The notes: generated by a model from the sequence alone, not told the origin. A stretch of 64,000 bases of DNA from Butyricicoccus intestinisimiae (GCF_018918345.1 NZ_JAHLQI010000002.1:372001-436000), one strand, 5' to 3'; positions 50,648 to 62,657 are shown, numbered from the stretch's first letter. Translations and numbers: made by a program.

Positions 50648-51269
50648 CTTCTTCTCCTCCTTTGATTTCTCTGAGTCTGCTGCGCAGGGCAGCCAGCACG
50701 CCAACGATCATGACGACGGGAATCCCAATTCCAATGCCCAAAACAGGCATTGGGATTTCCTCCTGTGTGTTCGCCCACAAAACAAGCGCAATCACCGCGA
50801 GCATCACGCAGATCATAAACGCCGCGCCAAGCACGGCACCGTTTCTGCGCTTCTTTTGTACATCGGTTTTGTTGACATCCATAAAACTGGTTCCCTCCTT
50901 TTCCAGACGCTCCATCCGTTCCAGACAGAGCTCCGCATCCAGAGATTCCAGCGAAGCATTTTCCTGCATCAGCATCTCGCAAAATTTCGTCATCTGGTCA
51001 AGGTCGCGCTTTTGCCTCTCGTACTGCATGGTCTGCCGTGAGAGGCAGGTATCCAGCCGAAGCGTTCCGGCAAACAATGCCCGAATATCTTCCAGCGGAA
51101 CCGACAGCTTGCGCAGCAGCCGAATCTGCTGCAGCCTGCGGACGTCCTGCATATGATATTCGCGGTATCCATTATCCGCCCGCGCCACCTGCAGCAATCC
51201 CTGTTCCTCATAGAACCGGATATTTTTGCGGGTGATGCCGACCAGCTCCTCCACCTGCTTGATCTTCAT
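50628..51269 (-). CDS. MerR-family regulator with C-terminal membrane segments
   Basis: The 213-residue protein has a MerR DNA-binding head (MKIKQVEELVGITRKNIRFY, DNGYREYHMQDVRRLQQIRL), a coiled-coil (to about residue 130), and then two hydrophobic helices (GAVLGAAFMICVMLAVIALV and VLGIGIGIPVVMIVGVLAAL). A membrane-bound MerR is unusual and suggests that it senses a membrane or envelope state. It is coupled to the YbjQ gene. No metal-binding cysteine cluster is present in the effector part. Confidence 0.88.
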   Translation of the reverse strand: MKIKQVEELVGITRKNIRFYEEQGLLQVARADNGYREYHMQDVRRLQQIRLLRKLSVPLEDIRALFAGTLRLDTCLSRQTMQYERQKRDLDQMTKFCEMLMQENASLESLDAELCLERMERLEKEGTSFMDVNKTDVQKKRRNGAVLGAAFMICVMLAVIALVLWANTQEEIPMPVLGIGIGIPVVMIVGVLAALRSRLREIKGGEEDEAAKY

Positions 51270-51370
51270 CGAAAATCCTCCCTGTGTTCTCTGTTTTCTT
51301 AGTTATACAGCTTCCACAAGGTGGAAGGTCAAGAGATTGTTGAAAAAAAGAGAAAAAAATTGCAGATACA

Positions 51371-51409
51371 GAAGGCTCGAAAATCCCGTTGCGGAATCAT
51401 CGAGCCTTC
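51371..51409 (-). terminator. Hairpin after metG
   Basis: A perfect 10-bp stem (51371-51380 with 51400-51409) lies about 30 nt after the metG stop; the T run is poor. Confidence 0.55.
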
Positions 51410-51441
51410 CTTTCATCCTTCCATCCGAAGGAATGTTTTGT

Positions 51442-53409
51442 TTATCTGATCTTGCAGCCGGACGGAATGCCGTCTGCAAAGACAACCTGTACGCCATCCG
51501 GCGTATCTGCTGCCAGAATCATGCCCTGACTCTCTACGCCGCGCAGCTTTGCCGGCTTGAGGTTCGAGACAACAATCACGGTCTTGCCGACCATGTCTTC
51601 CGGCTTGTAATACTCGGCAATGCCGGAGACAATCTGGCGCTTTTCCTCACCCAGCTCAACCTGCAGGCACAGCAGCTTGTCCGACTTCTTCACCGGCTCA
51701 CAGGACAGAATCTTTGCGGTCTTGAGTTCAACCTTGGCAAAATCGTCAATGCCGATCATAACGCCTTCCAGCTTTTTCTCGTCCTTCTTCGCAGCCTTTT
51801 CCGCCTTCTTGGCAGCCTTTTCTGCTGCCTTCTTCTGCTTTGCCATGCGGTCTTCCAGGAATGCCAGTTCCTTGTTCATGTCAATGCGCGGGAACAGAGC
51901 AGCACCCTTGTGTACGGTAACCGTCTGCGGCAGAGAACCATATACGCCGGCGGTCTCCCAGTTGTATACATCCGTATCTGCACCGATCTGCTCACGAATC
52001 TTCTCGGCAGAATCCGGCATGTACGGGGTCAGCAGGATGCCGCAAATGCGGATGGTTTCCAGCAGGTTGTACATGACGCGAGCCAGACGCGGCTTGTTTG
52101 ACTCATCCTTTGCCAGTACCCACGGAGCGGTCTCATCAATGTACTTGTTTGCACGAGAGACAACCTTGAAGATCTCAATCAGACCGTCCTGGAATGCGTA
52201 AGACTCCATGATGTCGTCATACTTATCACGCAGCGCGGAAGCCATCGAAACCAGCTCGTCATCCAGTGCATCGGCAGTCTGCTCAGCCGGCAGCGTGCCG
52301 TCAAAATATTTCTCGACCATGGAAACGGTACGGGAAACCAGATTGCCCAAATCGTTCGCCAGATCCGAGTTGATGCGGTTAATCAGTGCCTCATTGGAGA
52401 ACGCACCGTCAGAACCGAACGGGAACTCGCGCATCAGGAAGTAACGCAGGGTATCTACGCCGTAGCGCTCACACAGAAAGACCGGATCGACAACGTTGCC
52501 CTTGGACTTGGACATCTTGCCGCCGTCCAGCAGCAGCCAGCCATGGCCGTAAATCTTCTTCGGCAGCGGCAGATCCAGCGCCATCAGAATTGCCGGCCAC
52601 AGAATCGAGTGGAAACGCACAATTTCCTTGCCGATGAAATGAACGTCAGCCGGCCAGAACTTCTCAAAGTCGTTGTACTGTTCGTTCTCATAGCCCAGCG
52701 CCGTGATGTAGTTGGTCAGCGCGTCAATCCATACGTATACGACGTGCTTCGGATCAGACAGCACTGGAACACCCCAGTTAAAGCTGGTACGGGATACACA
52801 GGTATCTGCCAGACCCGGCTTGATGAAGTTGTTGAGCATCTCATGCGCACGAGAGGACGGCTCCAGCCAATCCGGATGCTCCTCGTACAGCTTGATGATG
52901 CGATCCTGATACTTGGAAAGACGGAAGAAATATGCTTCTTCCTCTGCGTCTACAACCTCGCGGCCGCAGTCCGGACACTTGCCGTCTACCAGCTGTGTCT
53001 CGGTCCAGAACGACTCACACGGCTTGCAGTACTTGCCCTTGTATACAGACTTGTAAATATCGCCCTGATTCTTCAGGCGCTCGAAAATCTTCTGTACGGC
53101 TTCTTCATGATACGGATCGGTCGTGCGGATAAAGCGGTCATTGGAAATGTTCATCAGCTTCCACAGATCCTTGACGCCGCTTACAATCTTATCGACAAAT
53201 TCCTTCGGCGTCACACCGGCTTCCTTTGCCTTGTCCTCAATCTTCTGACCGTGTTCATCCGTACCGGTCAGGAACATGACATCATAGCCCTTCAGGCGCT
53301 TAAAGCGAGCCATGGTATCGGTTGCCACGGTACAGTAGCAATGACCGATGTGCAGGTTATCAGACGGGTAGTAAATCGGAGTAGTTATATAAAACGGTTT
53401 TTTCTCCAA
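51442..53409 (-). CDS. metG: Methionyl-tRNA synthetase
   Basis: This class I enzyme charges initiator and elongator tRNA-Met. The 655-residue protein has the HIGH motif (NLHIGHCYC), KMSKS in GGKMSKSKGNVV, a zinc site in CKPCESF and GKCPDCG, and a C-terminal EMAP/Trbp111-like tRNA-binding domain (IDDFAKVELKTAKILSCEPV). A Lys/Ala-rich linker (KQKKAAEKAAKKAEKAAKK) joins them. The start is TTG at 53409 with AAGGAG 9 nt upstream. Confidence 0.96.
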   Translation of the reverse strand: MEKKPFYITTPIYYPSDNLHIGHCYCTVATDTMARFKRLKGYDVMFLTGTDEHGQKIEDKAKEAGVTPKEFVDKIVSGVKDLWKLMNISNDRFIRTTDPYHEEAVQKIFERLKNQGDIYKSVYKGKYCKPCESFWTETQLVDGKCPDCGREVVDAEEEAYFFRLSKYQDRIIKLYEEHPDWLEPSSRAHEMLNNFIKPGLADTCVSRTSFNWGVPVLSDPKHVVYVWIDALTNYITALGYENEQYNDFEKFWPADVHFIGKEIVRFHSILWPAILMALDLPLPKKIYGHGWLLLDGGKMSKSKGNVVDPVFLCERYGVDTLRYFLMREFPFGSDGAFSNEALINRINSDLANDLGNLVSRTVSMVEKYFDGTLPAEQTADALDDELVSMASALRDKYDDIMESYAFQDGLIEIFKVVSRANKYIDETAPWVLAKDESNKPRLARVMYNLLETIRICGILLTPYMPDSAEKIREQIGADTDVYNWETAGVYGSLPQTVTVHKGAALFPRIDMNKELAFLEDRMAKQKKAAEKAAKKAEKAAKKDEKKLEGVMIGIDDFAKVELKTAKILSCEPVKKSDKLLCLQVELGEEKRQIVSGIAEYYKPEDMVGKTVIVVSNLKPAKLRGVESQGMILAADTPDGVQVVFADGIPSGCKIR

Positions 53410-53444
53410 CGAAATCGCTCCTTCACTTCATACTATTACTTATT

Positions 53445-53474
53445 ATCATATACCAAAACAGGGCGTATCATCAA
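53445..53474 (-). promoter_or_regulatory. Promoter of metG
   Basis: On the minus strand TTGATG (53469-53474) and TATGAT (53445-53450) are 18 bp apart. The leader is short and shows no T-box. Confidence 0.55.
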
Positions 53475-53535
53475 GTTATTTTGATAAATTTCCTGTGTTT
53501 TACGAAAAAAAATTCACCGCGCACGCAAAAAAAGA

Positions 53536-53560
53536 CACGGCAGAGCCGTGCTCTGCCGTG
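53536..53560 (-). terminator. Terminator after the DUF975-type gene
   Basis: A perfect 10-bp stem (53536-53545 with 53551-53560) is followed by seven T residues on the minus strand. Confidence 0.85.
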
Positions 53561-53562
53561 CT

Positions 53563-54387
53563 TTAGGTTGTATCGTCTGTGCTGTTCTCCTGCGATCTGC
53601 GCGAAACGCGGATTTCCACGCCGCGAATGCGGTCAAACAAATGATACAGAGCGAGCAAAAAATACGGACACACAACGATGAGCAGCAGTCCGCCAAAGAC
53701 AACCGAAAGAATCATCCAGAACAGAAAGCTGAGCATCAGATAAAAAAACTCGAACCGATGTCCGTGGCAGCTCTTGGCAGCCGTGCGCACAGCACGCCAG
53801 CAGCTCATGTTCTGCCGCTCTGCCATCAGAGAATAGCCGCACTGATACGGCAGCAGCATCGCCGCATACCAAATGCTCGCAACAATGACAAGCTCCATAA
53901 AAATCAAATAACCCGTCGTTGTGGGCAGGACATACTGATACAGCGCCGCGCCCGCCAGACAAATTGCCGCGCATGGAATCAACCACAAAACTGCGTACAG
54001 CAGCTGAATCAGTGCCATCCAAATCGACCGCACATACAGCCGTATGGACGTAAAGCACAGCAAAATCACGGACGCCTGCACCCGCGCGCCCGCGCGCCGC
54101 CATGCACAAAACTGCGTCATGCCGTAATACAGCGGCATCGTGATAAACAGCTGCGCCGCGCCATACGCCGCCAGCGCCTCGGCAAGCTGCCCATAGGTCA
54201 GGGCGGCGCGGATCTCCATGCTTGACGGATCAAAGCACACAATGCGCAGCGCGACAGAAATCAAAAACGCCGGTGCCAAAAACAGAAACGCCGCACCGAG
54301 TGTGGGCAGCAGCATTTGCATCAAATCCTGTCTGGCAGCGACCTTGCTGCCATATACATTGTTCAAACGCTGTTTTTTGCTGCCCAT
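53563..54387 (-). CDS. DUF975-type integral membrane protein
   Basis: The 274-residue protein has about six membrane segments (LLPTLGAAFLFLAPAFLIS, ILLCFTSIRLYVRSIWMAL, FEFFYLMLSFLFWMILSVVF and others) and the conserved late pattern LLPYQCGYSLMAER...SCWRAVRTAAKSCHGHRFEF seen in DUF975 membrane proteins. Function unknown. It lies 34 nt after the VanW gene on the same strand, suggesting a shared envelope role. Confidence 0.75.
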   Translation of the reverse strand: MGSKKQRLNNVYGSKVAARQDLMQMLLPTLGAAFLFLAPAFLISVALRIVCFDPSSMEIRAALTYGQLAEALAAYGAAQLFITMPLYYGMTQFCAWRRAGARVQASVILLCFTSIRLYVRSIWMALIQLLYAVLWLIPCAAICLAGAALYQYVLPTTTGYLIFMELVIVASIWYAAMLLPYQCGYSLMAERQNMSCWRAVRTAAKSCHGHRFEFFYLMLSFLFWMILSVVFGGLLLIVVCPYFLLALYHLFDRIRGVEIRVSRRSQENSTDDTT

Positions 54388-54421
54388 GTCATTCTCCCTG
54401 TGCGGCGTTTCTTCGTCGTCT

Positions 54422-56284
54422 TTATTTCTTGTTCAGCAGATATGCACTGCTGTTTACCTTTGTGGTTGTGGTCTTTCCGTTCTCCGTCACGGTCTTATAC
54501 AGCGAAGCGTACTTATACTTGCCGCTGGTATAGCTCTTGCTGGAGAAAGAAATGGTCTTGTCCGATGTCTTAGTGCCATACAGCTTGACCGTCAGCGTAC
54601 CTCCGCCGGAGCTTGCAACGACCTTAATCGGATACGGGGTATCATTGACAAACTTAAAGTCCTTGCTGCCCCAATATACCGCAGCATCCTGCGAAATCGG
54701 CGTGTACGAAATCTGGAACTGATGGTTGTAGCGCTCGGTTACCTTGAGATCGGCGCGCAGCACAGCCATGTACACCGTCGACGATACCTGACAAACACCG
54801 CCGCCCAGTCCGTCTACCTCCGAGCCGTTGGAGAAGATAATCGCGGAGCGGTATCCTCTCGATGCGGTTCTCTCACCGACAATATCGTTGTACGAGAATT
54901 CTTCGCCCGGATTCAAAATGGTTCCGTCAATCGAATTGCACGCCAGACGAACGTTGGTGGTACGGCCTGCCTGACCGCCGTTGTAATACGTCGTGGTCGA
55001 GCCCAGTACATCTCGGAACAGCAACGGCTCCAGATCTGCCTTGGTGACCTCTGCCTTGGTCAGTTCAACCGGAATGCTGTAGCTCTGCTGGCTCGCATCG
55101 CCGATAGCGGAAGAAATGGCACTTTCTTCTACCTTTACGCCGTCAACCGCTTCTTCAATGGTCTTGCCGTCTTTCTTGTTGACGGTTGCGTTCTTTGCCT
55201 CTGTGTTGACATCCTTGGCAATGGCAGCCGCATCCGGCTTATCCTGATCCTTCTCATAGGTTTCAATGGTGTACGGCTCAAGCTCTACGCTTTGCGCCTG
55301 TGCCGAAATGTCCTTGACCACCTTGCTCTTGTCAAACTCATTGCCCTGCTTGCCGGTGTCCACAATCAGCTTCTTCGCGTCCTTGTCCACCTTCCAGCTC
55401 GGCTGGGTCGGTTCATACGCCAGATCTTCCGCGATTTTATCTACCTGCTTCTCCACTGCGCCGTCCTTCAGCGTAGCGTTCAGTGAAATATCCCGTCCGC
55501 CAAACAGGCAGCCCAGTACGGTAGAAACGCGCTGGAAATATCCGCCCTCACGGCCCATCTGATATGCCTGCTGTGCCGAGGTCTGCGCATCAACGGATTT
55601 CGCAACGTCAGACAGCTTGATCTCGTAGGTCTTTTCCTCTCCGCTGACGGTATCCTTGCCGCTCAGCTCGATGCTCTGCTCCAGCACGCCGTTCTGTACA
55701 TCGCTGGAAATATAGCTTGCAGCTTGTTCCTGCGTCATGCCGCTGAGCTTGTATTCGTCTGCGACCTTTACGCCCGGAAAAATCTTGCCGTATGTATAGG
55801 TATATACGCTCAGCGCAACGACTGCAACGACAACAACACCCGCGATGACAGCGGCAATGCGCTTGCCCATGCCGCCGCCGGATTTTCTCTCCGCGCGCGG
55901 CTTTTTGCCGTTTCCGGAGCCGCCGTCGGTCTGTGCAATCGGCTCGAACGGCTGGGTTTCCTCCTGCGCTGCACGGCGCGGGGGTTCCTTCGGCTGCTCT
56001 GCCTCGTCATCAATTTTTACTGCTGCAATCTTCATCGTTTTGTCGTCCGATGCATCTGCTGCAGCTTCCGGCTCCTCCGGTGCGGCTGTTTCCGGCTCTA
56101 CAACATCGCCGCCGGTTACATTGACCGGAATTGCCGTTTCCCAATTGCCGTCCTTTGTCTTTTTCTTCATCTCAAAGGCCGCTGCATTGTCTGCGTCCTC
56201 TTTGCTGACGATGGGAAAACCCTTGGTGCTTTCTCCTACACCGTTCTGTTCTGGAGTTGCCCCAGACTGCTTCTTATCATCCAT
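54422..56284 (-). CDS. VanW-family membrane-anchored protein (YoaR-like)
   Basis: The 620-residue protein has a long acidic, Pro/Glu-rich cytoplasmic N-terminus (to about 140), one membrane helix (IAAVIAGVVVVAVVALSVYT) and outer domains. A peptidoglycan-binding-4-like region is followed by VanW (TTNVRLACNSIDGTILNPGE, then FSYNDIVGERTASRGY and GGGVCQVSSTVYMAVLRADL) and a small C-terminal beta domain. VanW occurs in vancomycin clusters but here is a housekeeping envelope protein; no other resistance gene is present. A WalR-like box overlaps its promoter (56377-56421). Confidence 0.9.
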   Translation of the reverse strand: MDDKKQSGATPEQNGVGESTKGFPIVSKEDADNAAAFEMKKKTKDGNWETAIPVNVTGGDVVEPETAAPEEPEAAADASDDKTMKIAAVKIDDEAEQPKEPPRRAAQEETQPFEPIAQTDGGSGNGKKPRAERKSGGGMGKRIAAVIAGVVVVAVVALSVYTYTYGKIFPGVKVADEYKLSGMTQEQAASYISSDVQNGVLEQSIELSGKDTVSGEEKTYEIKLSDVAKSVDAQTSAQQAYQMGREGGYFQRVSTVLGCLFGGRDISLNATLKDGAVEKQVDKIAEDLAYEPTQPSWKVDKDAKKLIVDTGKQGNEFDKSKVVKDISAQAQSVELEPYTIETYEKDQDKPDAAAIAKDVNTEAKNATVNKKDGKTIEEAVDGVKVEESAISSAIGDASQQSYSIPVELTKAEVTKADLEPLLFRDVLGSTTTYYNGGQAGRTTNVRLACNSIDGTILNPGEEFSYNDIVGERTASRGYRSAIIFSNGSEVDGLGGGVCQVSSTVYMAVLRADLKVTERYNHQFQISYTPISQDAAVYWGSKDFKFVNDTPYPIKVVASSGGGTLTVKLYGTKTSDKTISFSSKSYTSGKYKYASLYKTVTENGKTTTTKVNSSAYLLNKK

Positions 56285-56376
56285 GCAGTTTTATAACCTC
56301 CTGCCTATCTTTTCAATCAATCTTTCCCGCATACGAAATCATTTCCGTTTCCGGCGCACGGCCGGACTATGAACCT

Positions 56377-56421
56377 ATCATAGTGCATTGCACAGCAAAA
56401 TGCAATTACAATTCCGAAACA
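56377..56421 (-). promoter_or_regulatory. VanW gene promoter with adjacent WalR-like box
   Basis: On the minus strand TTGCAT (56400-56405) and TATGAT (56377-56382) are 17 bp apart. Just upstream, plus-strand ATTACA (56405-56410), 5 nt, GAAACA (56416-56421) fits DTWACA-N5-DTWACA with one mismatch. This is an activator position. Confidence 0.55.
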
Positions 56422-56471
56422 ATTCCATGTCGTTTTGATTACTTTTGGATAGCGGCGAGAATCTTTATGCG

Positions 56472-57566
56472 TTATACGTTGAAACGGAACTCTACGATAT
56501 CGCCGTCACGCATGACATATTCCTTGCCTTCCGAGCGAACGAGACCCTTTTCCTTTGCTGCAACGAGCGAGCCGCAAGCCATCAAATCATCAAAGGAAAC
56601 AACCTCTGCGCGGATAAAGCCGCGCTCAAAGTCGGTATGAATTTTACCGGCAGCCTGCGGTGCCTTCGTGCCCTTCTTGATGGTCCATGCACGCACTTCC
56701 TTCGGGCCTGCAGTCAGGAAGCTCATCAGACCGAGCAGGTCATAGCAGACGCGAATCAGACGATCCAGACCCGATTCCTCCAGACCCAGCTCGGACAGGA
56801 ACAGTTCCTTCTCGTCGTCCTCCAGGCTGGCAATGTCCTGTTCCATCTGCGCACAGATCGGCAGTACCATCGAGCCTTCGTCCTCCGCAATCTTGCGAAC
56901 CGCTGCCAGACGCGCATTCTCGGTCTCATCGCCGGTGAAGCCGTTCTCGTCCACGTTTGCCGCATAGATAACCGGCTTGGAGGTCAGCAGATCGACGGTG
57001 TCAATCAGTTCCTTTTGTTCCTCAAATTCCGAGAAGGTGCGTGCGGTGTTGCCGCCCTCCAGATGATCGTACAGGCGCTGGAACACTTCGATTTCCGCAT
57101 TGTACTTTTTGTCGCCCTTTGCGAGCTTCTTGGAACGCTCAATGCGGCGCTCCAGCAGCTCCATATCCGACATAATCAGCTCCAGATTGATGGTCTCAAT
57201 GTCGCGCTGCGGGTCAATGCTGCCCTCAACATGAATGATGTTCGGGTTGTCAAAGCAGCGAACAACATGCACGATGGCATCCACTTCTCGGATATGAGAC
57301 AGGAACTTGTTGCCCAAGCCTTCGCCCTTGGATGCACCGCGCACCAGACCGGCAATGTCAACAAATTCTACAACAGCCGGAATGGTCTTGGGCGGCTGAT
57401 ACATTTCGCTCAGCTTATCCAGACGTTCATCCGGCACGCTTACCATGCCGACATTCGGGTCGATGGTGCAGAACGGATAATTCGCCGACTCCGCGCCGGC
57501 ATTCGTGATGGCATTGAACAGGGTGCTTTTTCCCACGTTCGGCAATCCGACAATACCAATTTTCAT
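56472..57566 (-). CDS. ychF: YchF/OLA1-type ATPase
   Basis: The 364-residue protein begins MKIGIVGLPNVGKSTLFNAI (P-loop) and has CTIDPNVGMVSVPDERLDKL, FVDIAGLVRGASKGEGLGN, a central coiled-coil and a C-terminal TGS domain ending REYVMRDGD-like (GKEYVMRDGDIVEFRFNV). YchF prefers ATP and binds the ribosome. Length and order are standard. The promoter is at 57635-57663. Confidence 0.96.
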   Translation of the reverse strand: MKIGIVGLPNVGKSTLFNAITNAGAESANYPFCTIDPNVGMVSVPDERLDKLSEMYQPPKTIPAVVEFVDIAGLVRGASKGEGLGNKFLSHIREVDAIVHVVRCFDNPNIIHVEGSIDPQRDIETINLELIMSDMELLERRIERSKKLAKGDKKYNAEIEVFQRLYDHLEGGNTARTFSEFEEQKELIDTVDLLTSKPVIYAANVDENGFTGDETENARLAAVRKIAEDEGSMVLPICAQMEQDIASLEDDEKELFLSELGLEESGLDRLIRVCYDLLGLMSFLTAGPKEVRAWTIKKGTKAPQAAGKIHTDFERGFIRAEVVSFDDLMACGSLVAAKEKGLVRSEGKEYVMRDGDIVEFRFNV

Positions 57567-57634
57567 GTGTTACGCTCCTTTAATCTATCCTGCGGGATGA
57601 TTTGGTCACCCCGGTTATTTTTACATACTTTTAT

Positions 57635-57663
57635 AGTATACACCTGTTTACATCTTCTGACAA
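57635..57663 (-). promoter_or_regulatory. Promoter of ychF
   Basis: On the minus strand TTGTCA (57658-57663) and TATACT (57635-57640) are 17 bp apart. Confidence 0.75.
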
Positions 57664-57680
57664 GCATCCTTGTGTAGTCA

Positions 57681-57793
57681 GTGTAACGGAATTCCCCCCT
57701 GATTTTCCGCCGAATTTTGGAATATGTCTGTGTGTACTTTTTGTGAAAAGCATTCTATAATAAACAGGAACAAAGATTACAATTCCGTTACAC
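57681..57793 (+). promoter_or_regulatory. Control region of the phospholipase-like gene: inverted repeat and WalR-like box
   Basis: A TATAAT -10 stands at 57756-57761. Just after it, ATTACA (57776-57781), 5 nt, GTTACA (57787-57792) is an exact DTWACA-N5-DTWACA box. The right part also forms a perfect 13-bp inverted repeat (57781-57793) with 57681-57693, 100 bp upstream, so the two arms flank the promoter and could be bridged by looping. Confidence 0.6.
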
Positions 57794-57829
57794 ATTCTTT
57801 ATATACCCATTGATTTTGGAGGAATCGCA

Positions 57830-58744
57830 ATGCCTGCGCTTGTCTCTCATTTTATATTTGCAGACTCTGCCCTGCACGACGCCCAGCCCTATCTTGTCAA
57901 AGCCATTCAAGCGGCTCCGCTCGCTTTTCGCTGGGGCGCGCAAGGGCCGGACATCTTATTTTTTCACCGTCCACTGGCGGAAAACAATATCAACCGCATC
58001 GGTCACCGGATGCACGAGGAGCGCATCGGCCGCATGTTTCAGGCGCTGACCGACGAATGTGCGCGCAGCCGCACGCCGGAAGCAACGGCGTATCTGCTCG
58101 GCTATTGCTGTCACTATATTCTCGACCGCACCGTCCATCCGTTTGTGACGTACATCGCCAATTACCGCATCGACCCGCTGTATCCGCAGCTGTCGCTGTC
58201 CGCTCAGCACAATCTGTGCGAGGCGGAGCTTGACCGCGCCCTGATTGCAGCCGCACACGGCGGAAATCCGGCGGATTATCCGGCGCATATGCTTCTGTCA
58301 TATGACAACAAGACGGCGACCATCATCGGAACCATCTTATCACGCGCCATTTGGAGCGTATACGGCACACGCGTGCCGGTTTCCGCAGTCAAAGCGTCGA
58401 TGCGTTCGATGATTCATGTACAGCACATGCTGCGCGACCGTTCCGGACGCAGACACTCGGTTTTGTCATGGCTGGAACACCGTCTCCATATTTCCGGAGA
58501 TTTCTCCAGCTTAATCCGCCCGCTGACGCCGCTGGATGCAGATTGCACCAACCACAGCCACCAGCCTTGGATTGATGCTTCGACACCGCATCTGCGCCGC
58601 TACACGGATTACTTCCAGATTCTCAACAGTGCGCAGCGTCCGGCCGCCCATCTCATGGAATCCTGCTATGACGCCGTACAAACCGGCAAGCCGCTGCCCA
58701 AACAGGCATTTGCACTCAATTACATGGGAATCCCCGAAAGATAA
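57830..58744 (+). CDS. Zinc-dependent phospholipase C-like protein
   Basis: The 304-residue protein belongs to the PF00882-type zinc phospholipase C/S1-P1 fold. It starts PALVSHFIFADSALHD, has FRWGAQGPDILFFHRP, ATAYLLGYCCHYILDRTVHP with the zinc-type histidines and aspartates, and HNLCEAELDRAL. There is no signal peptide, unlike secreted toxins, so it is probably a cytoplasmic enzyme of unknown substrate. The ATG at 57830 follows GGAGG. Confidence 0.85.
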   Translation: MPALVSHFIFADSALHDAQPYLVKAIQAAPLAFRWGAQGPDILFFHRPLAENNINRIGHRMHEERIGRMFQALTDECARSRTPEATAYLLGYCCHYILDRTVHPFVTYIANYRIDPLYPQLSLSAQHNLCEAELDRALIAAAHGGNPADYPAHMLLSYDNKTATIIGTILSRAIWSVYGTRVPVSAVKASMRSMIHVQHMLRDRSGRRHSVLSWLEHRLHISGDFSSLIRPLTPLDADCTNHSHQPWIDASTPHLRRYTDYFQILNSAQRPAAHLMESCYDAVQTGKPLPKQAFALNYMGIPER

Positions 58745-58760
58745 CATGTTTTACACACAA

Positions 58761-58793
58761 AAAGGCTGTTTTTTCGTTTGAAAAACAGCCTTT
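58761..58793. terminator. Bidirectional terminator
   Basis: A perfect 13-bp stem (58761-58773 with 58781-58793) with A and T runs serves both the phospholipase-like gene and the membrane protein gene. Confidence 0.9.
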
Positions 58794-58798
58794 TTTCT

Positions 58799-59713
58799 TT
58801 ATGCTTCTTGTGGTTGTTCCGGCTGCTCCGGCTGTTCCTGCTTCGGCGGAAGCGGCGCAATGCGCAGCGCACGAGCCAAAAGCACCAGCAGATACACACC
58901 GGCGAGCAAGTACATTCCCGCGCGGAATGTCGTCGAGACGCCGAAGTAGCGCAGAATGCCCAGATCGGAATTGGCACGCAGCTCCCACACCAGCAGACCG
59001 CCCGCGTTGGTCAGCGCCAGATAAACAGCGGCACCTGCGGAAACAAAAAACCGCGGTGCGCATCCCGTGGAAAACAGGAATCCGCTCATGCTGTAGAATG
59101 CCAGCATGACAGCGACAATCAAAACCAACTGATAGGTGTAATCGGACAGCACCGGATTGGCGCTGTTGTCATGATACACCATAATGAGATCCAAGCATCC
59201 CCAGAACATCGGGATAATGGTATAGCAGCCGGTCTTTTTGGACACCGCTTTGTTATTTCCCGCTGCGAGCAGCAGCAGGCCGATGCCGGTGAGCAATCCA
59301 AGTGCCCATGTGATACCGGTTGCGCAGACAATGACCATGCTCGGCGCAATCAGCTGATCGCCCATAATAGTCGATTCTTCCAACAGCTGCGCCGGCAAAT
59401 ACACCAGCCCCAAAACCGATACCACTGCCATGCCGATGCCAAACAGCATGCACAGCGCGCGGCTGACACCGGAGCAATGGGAAAACAGCTGTTCATAGGC
59501 ATACTCCTGTCCGCCATACCATGTGCGGCACAGCACAGCGGACACGATAACAAATCCAACCGTCAGCACCAGCAGGGCGGTTGCCGGCACATAGCCGGCA
59601 ACCGGAAGCCCTGATTCACCCTCATAGCCATACAGCAGGCTCATGCCGCGCAGCACTGCGCCGCACACGCCCGCAATCAGTACAAGAAACAGATAACTCT
59701 TATGTTGTTTCAT
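58799..59713 (-). CDS. Multi-pass membrane protein of unknown function
   Basis: The 304-residue protein has about seven or eight membrane segments (SYLFLVLIAGVCGAVL, ALLVLTVGFVIVSAVLC, LTGIGLLLLAAGN, QLVLIVAVMLAFYSMSGFLF, YLLAGVYLLVLLARAL) and ends in a Pro-Glu-Gln repeat tail. I recognise no transporter motif. It follows secA by 26 nt on the same strand and may be read through from it. Confidence 0.8.
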   Translation of the reverse strand: MKQHKSYLFLVLIAGVCGAVLRGMSLLYGYEGESGLPVAGYVPATALLVLTVGFVIVSAVLCRTWYGGQEYAYEQLFSHCSGVSRALCMLFGIGMAVVSVLGLVYLPAQLLEESTIMGDQLIAPSMVIVCATGITWALGLLTGIGLLLLAAGNNKAVSKKTGCYTIIPMFWGCLDLIMVYHDNSANPVLSDYTYQLVLIVAVMLAFYSMSGFLFSTGCAPRFFVSAGAAVYLALTNAGGLLVWELRANSDLGILRYFGVSTTFRAGMYLLAGVYLLVLLARALRIAPLPPKQEQPEQPEQPQEA

Positions 59714-59739
59714 GCAGCGTTTCGCCTACCCTTTTATTT

Positions 59740-62580
<2,841 letters not shown>

Positions 62581-62651
62581 GAATCAAGTTCCTCTCTAAA
62601 ATCAGACCGAAAAAGTTTGCCCTTGCGCACTCGTTCAGCCATTCACTTTGC

Positions 62652-62657
62652 ATTATA
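62652..62657 (-). promoter_or_regulatory. -10 element of secA
   Basis: TATAAT on the minus strand, 72 nt before the secA start; the -35 is weak. Confidence 0.55.

Noticed and set aside
54422-56284. Vancomycin resistance
   Set aside because: VanW alone with a wall-binding region is a common housekeeping envelope protein; no VanA/H/X-type gene is present.
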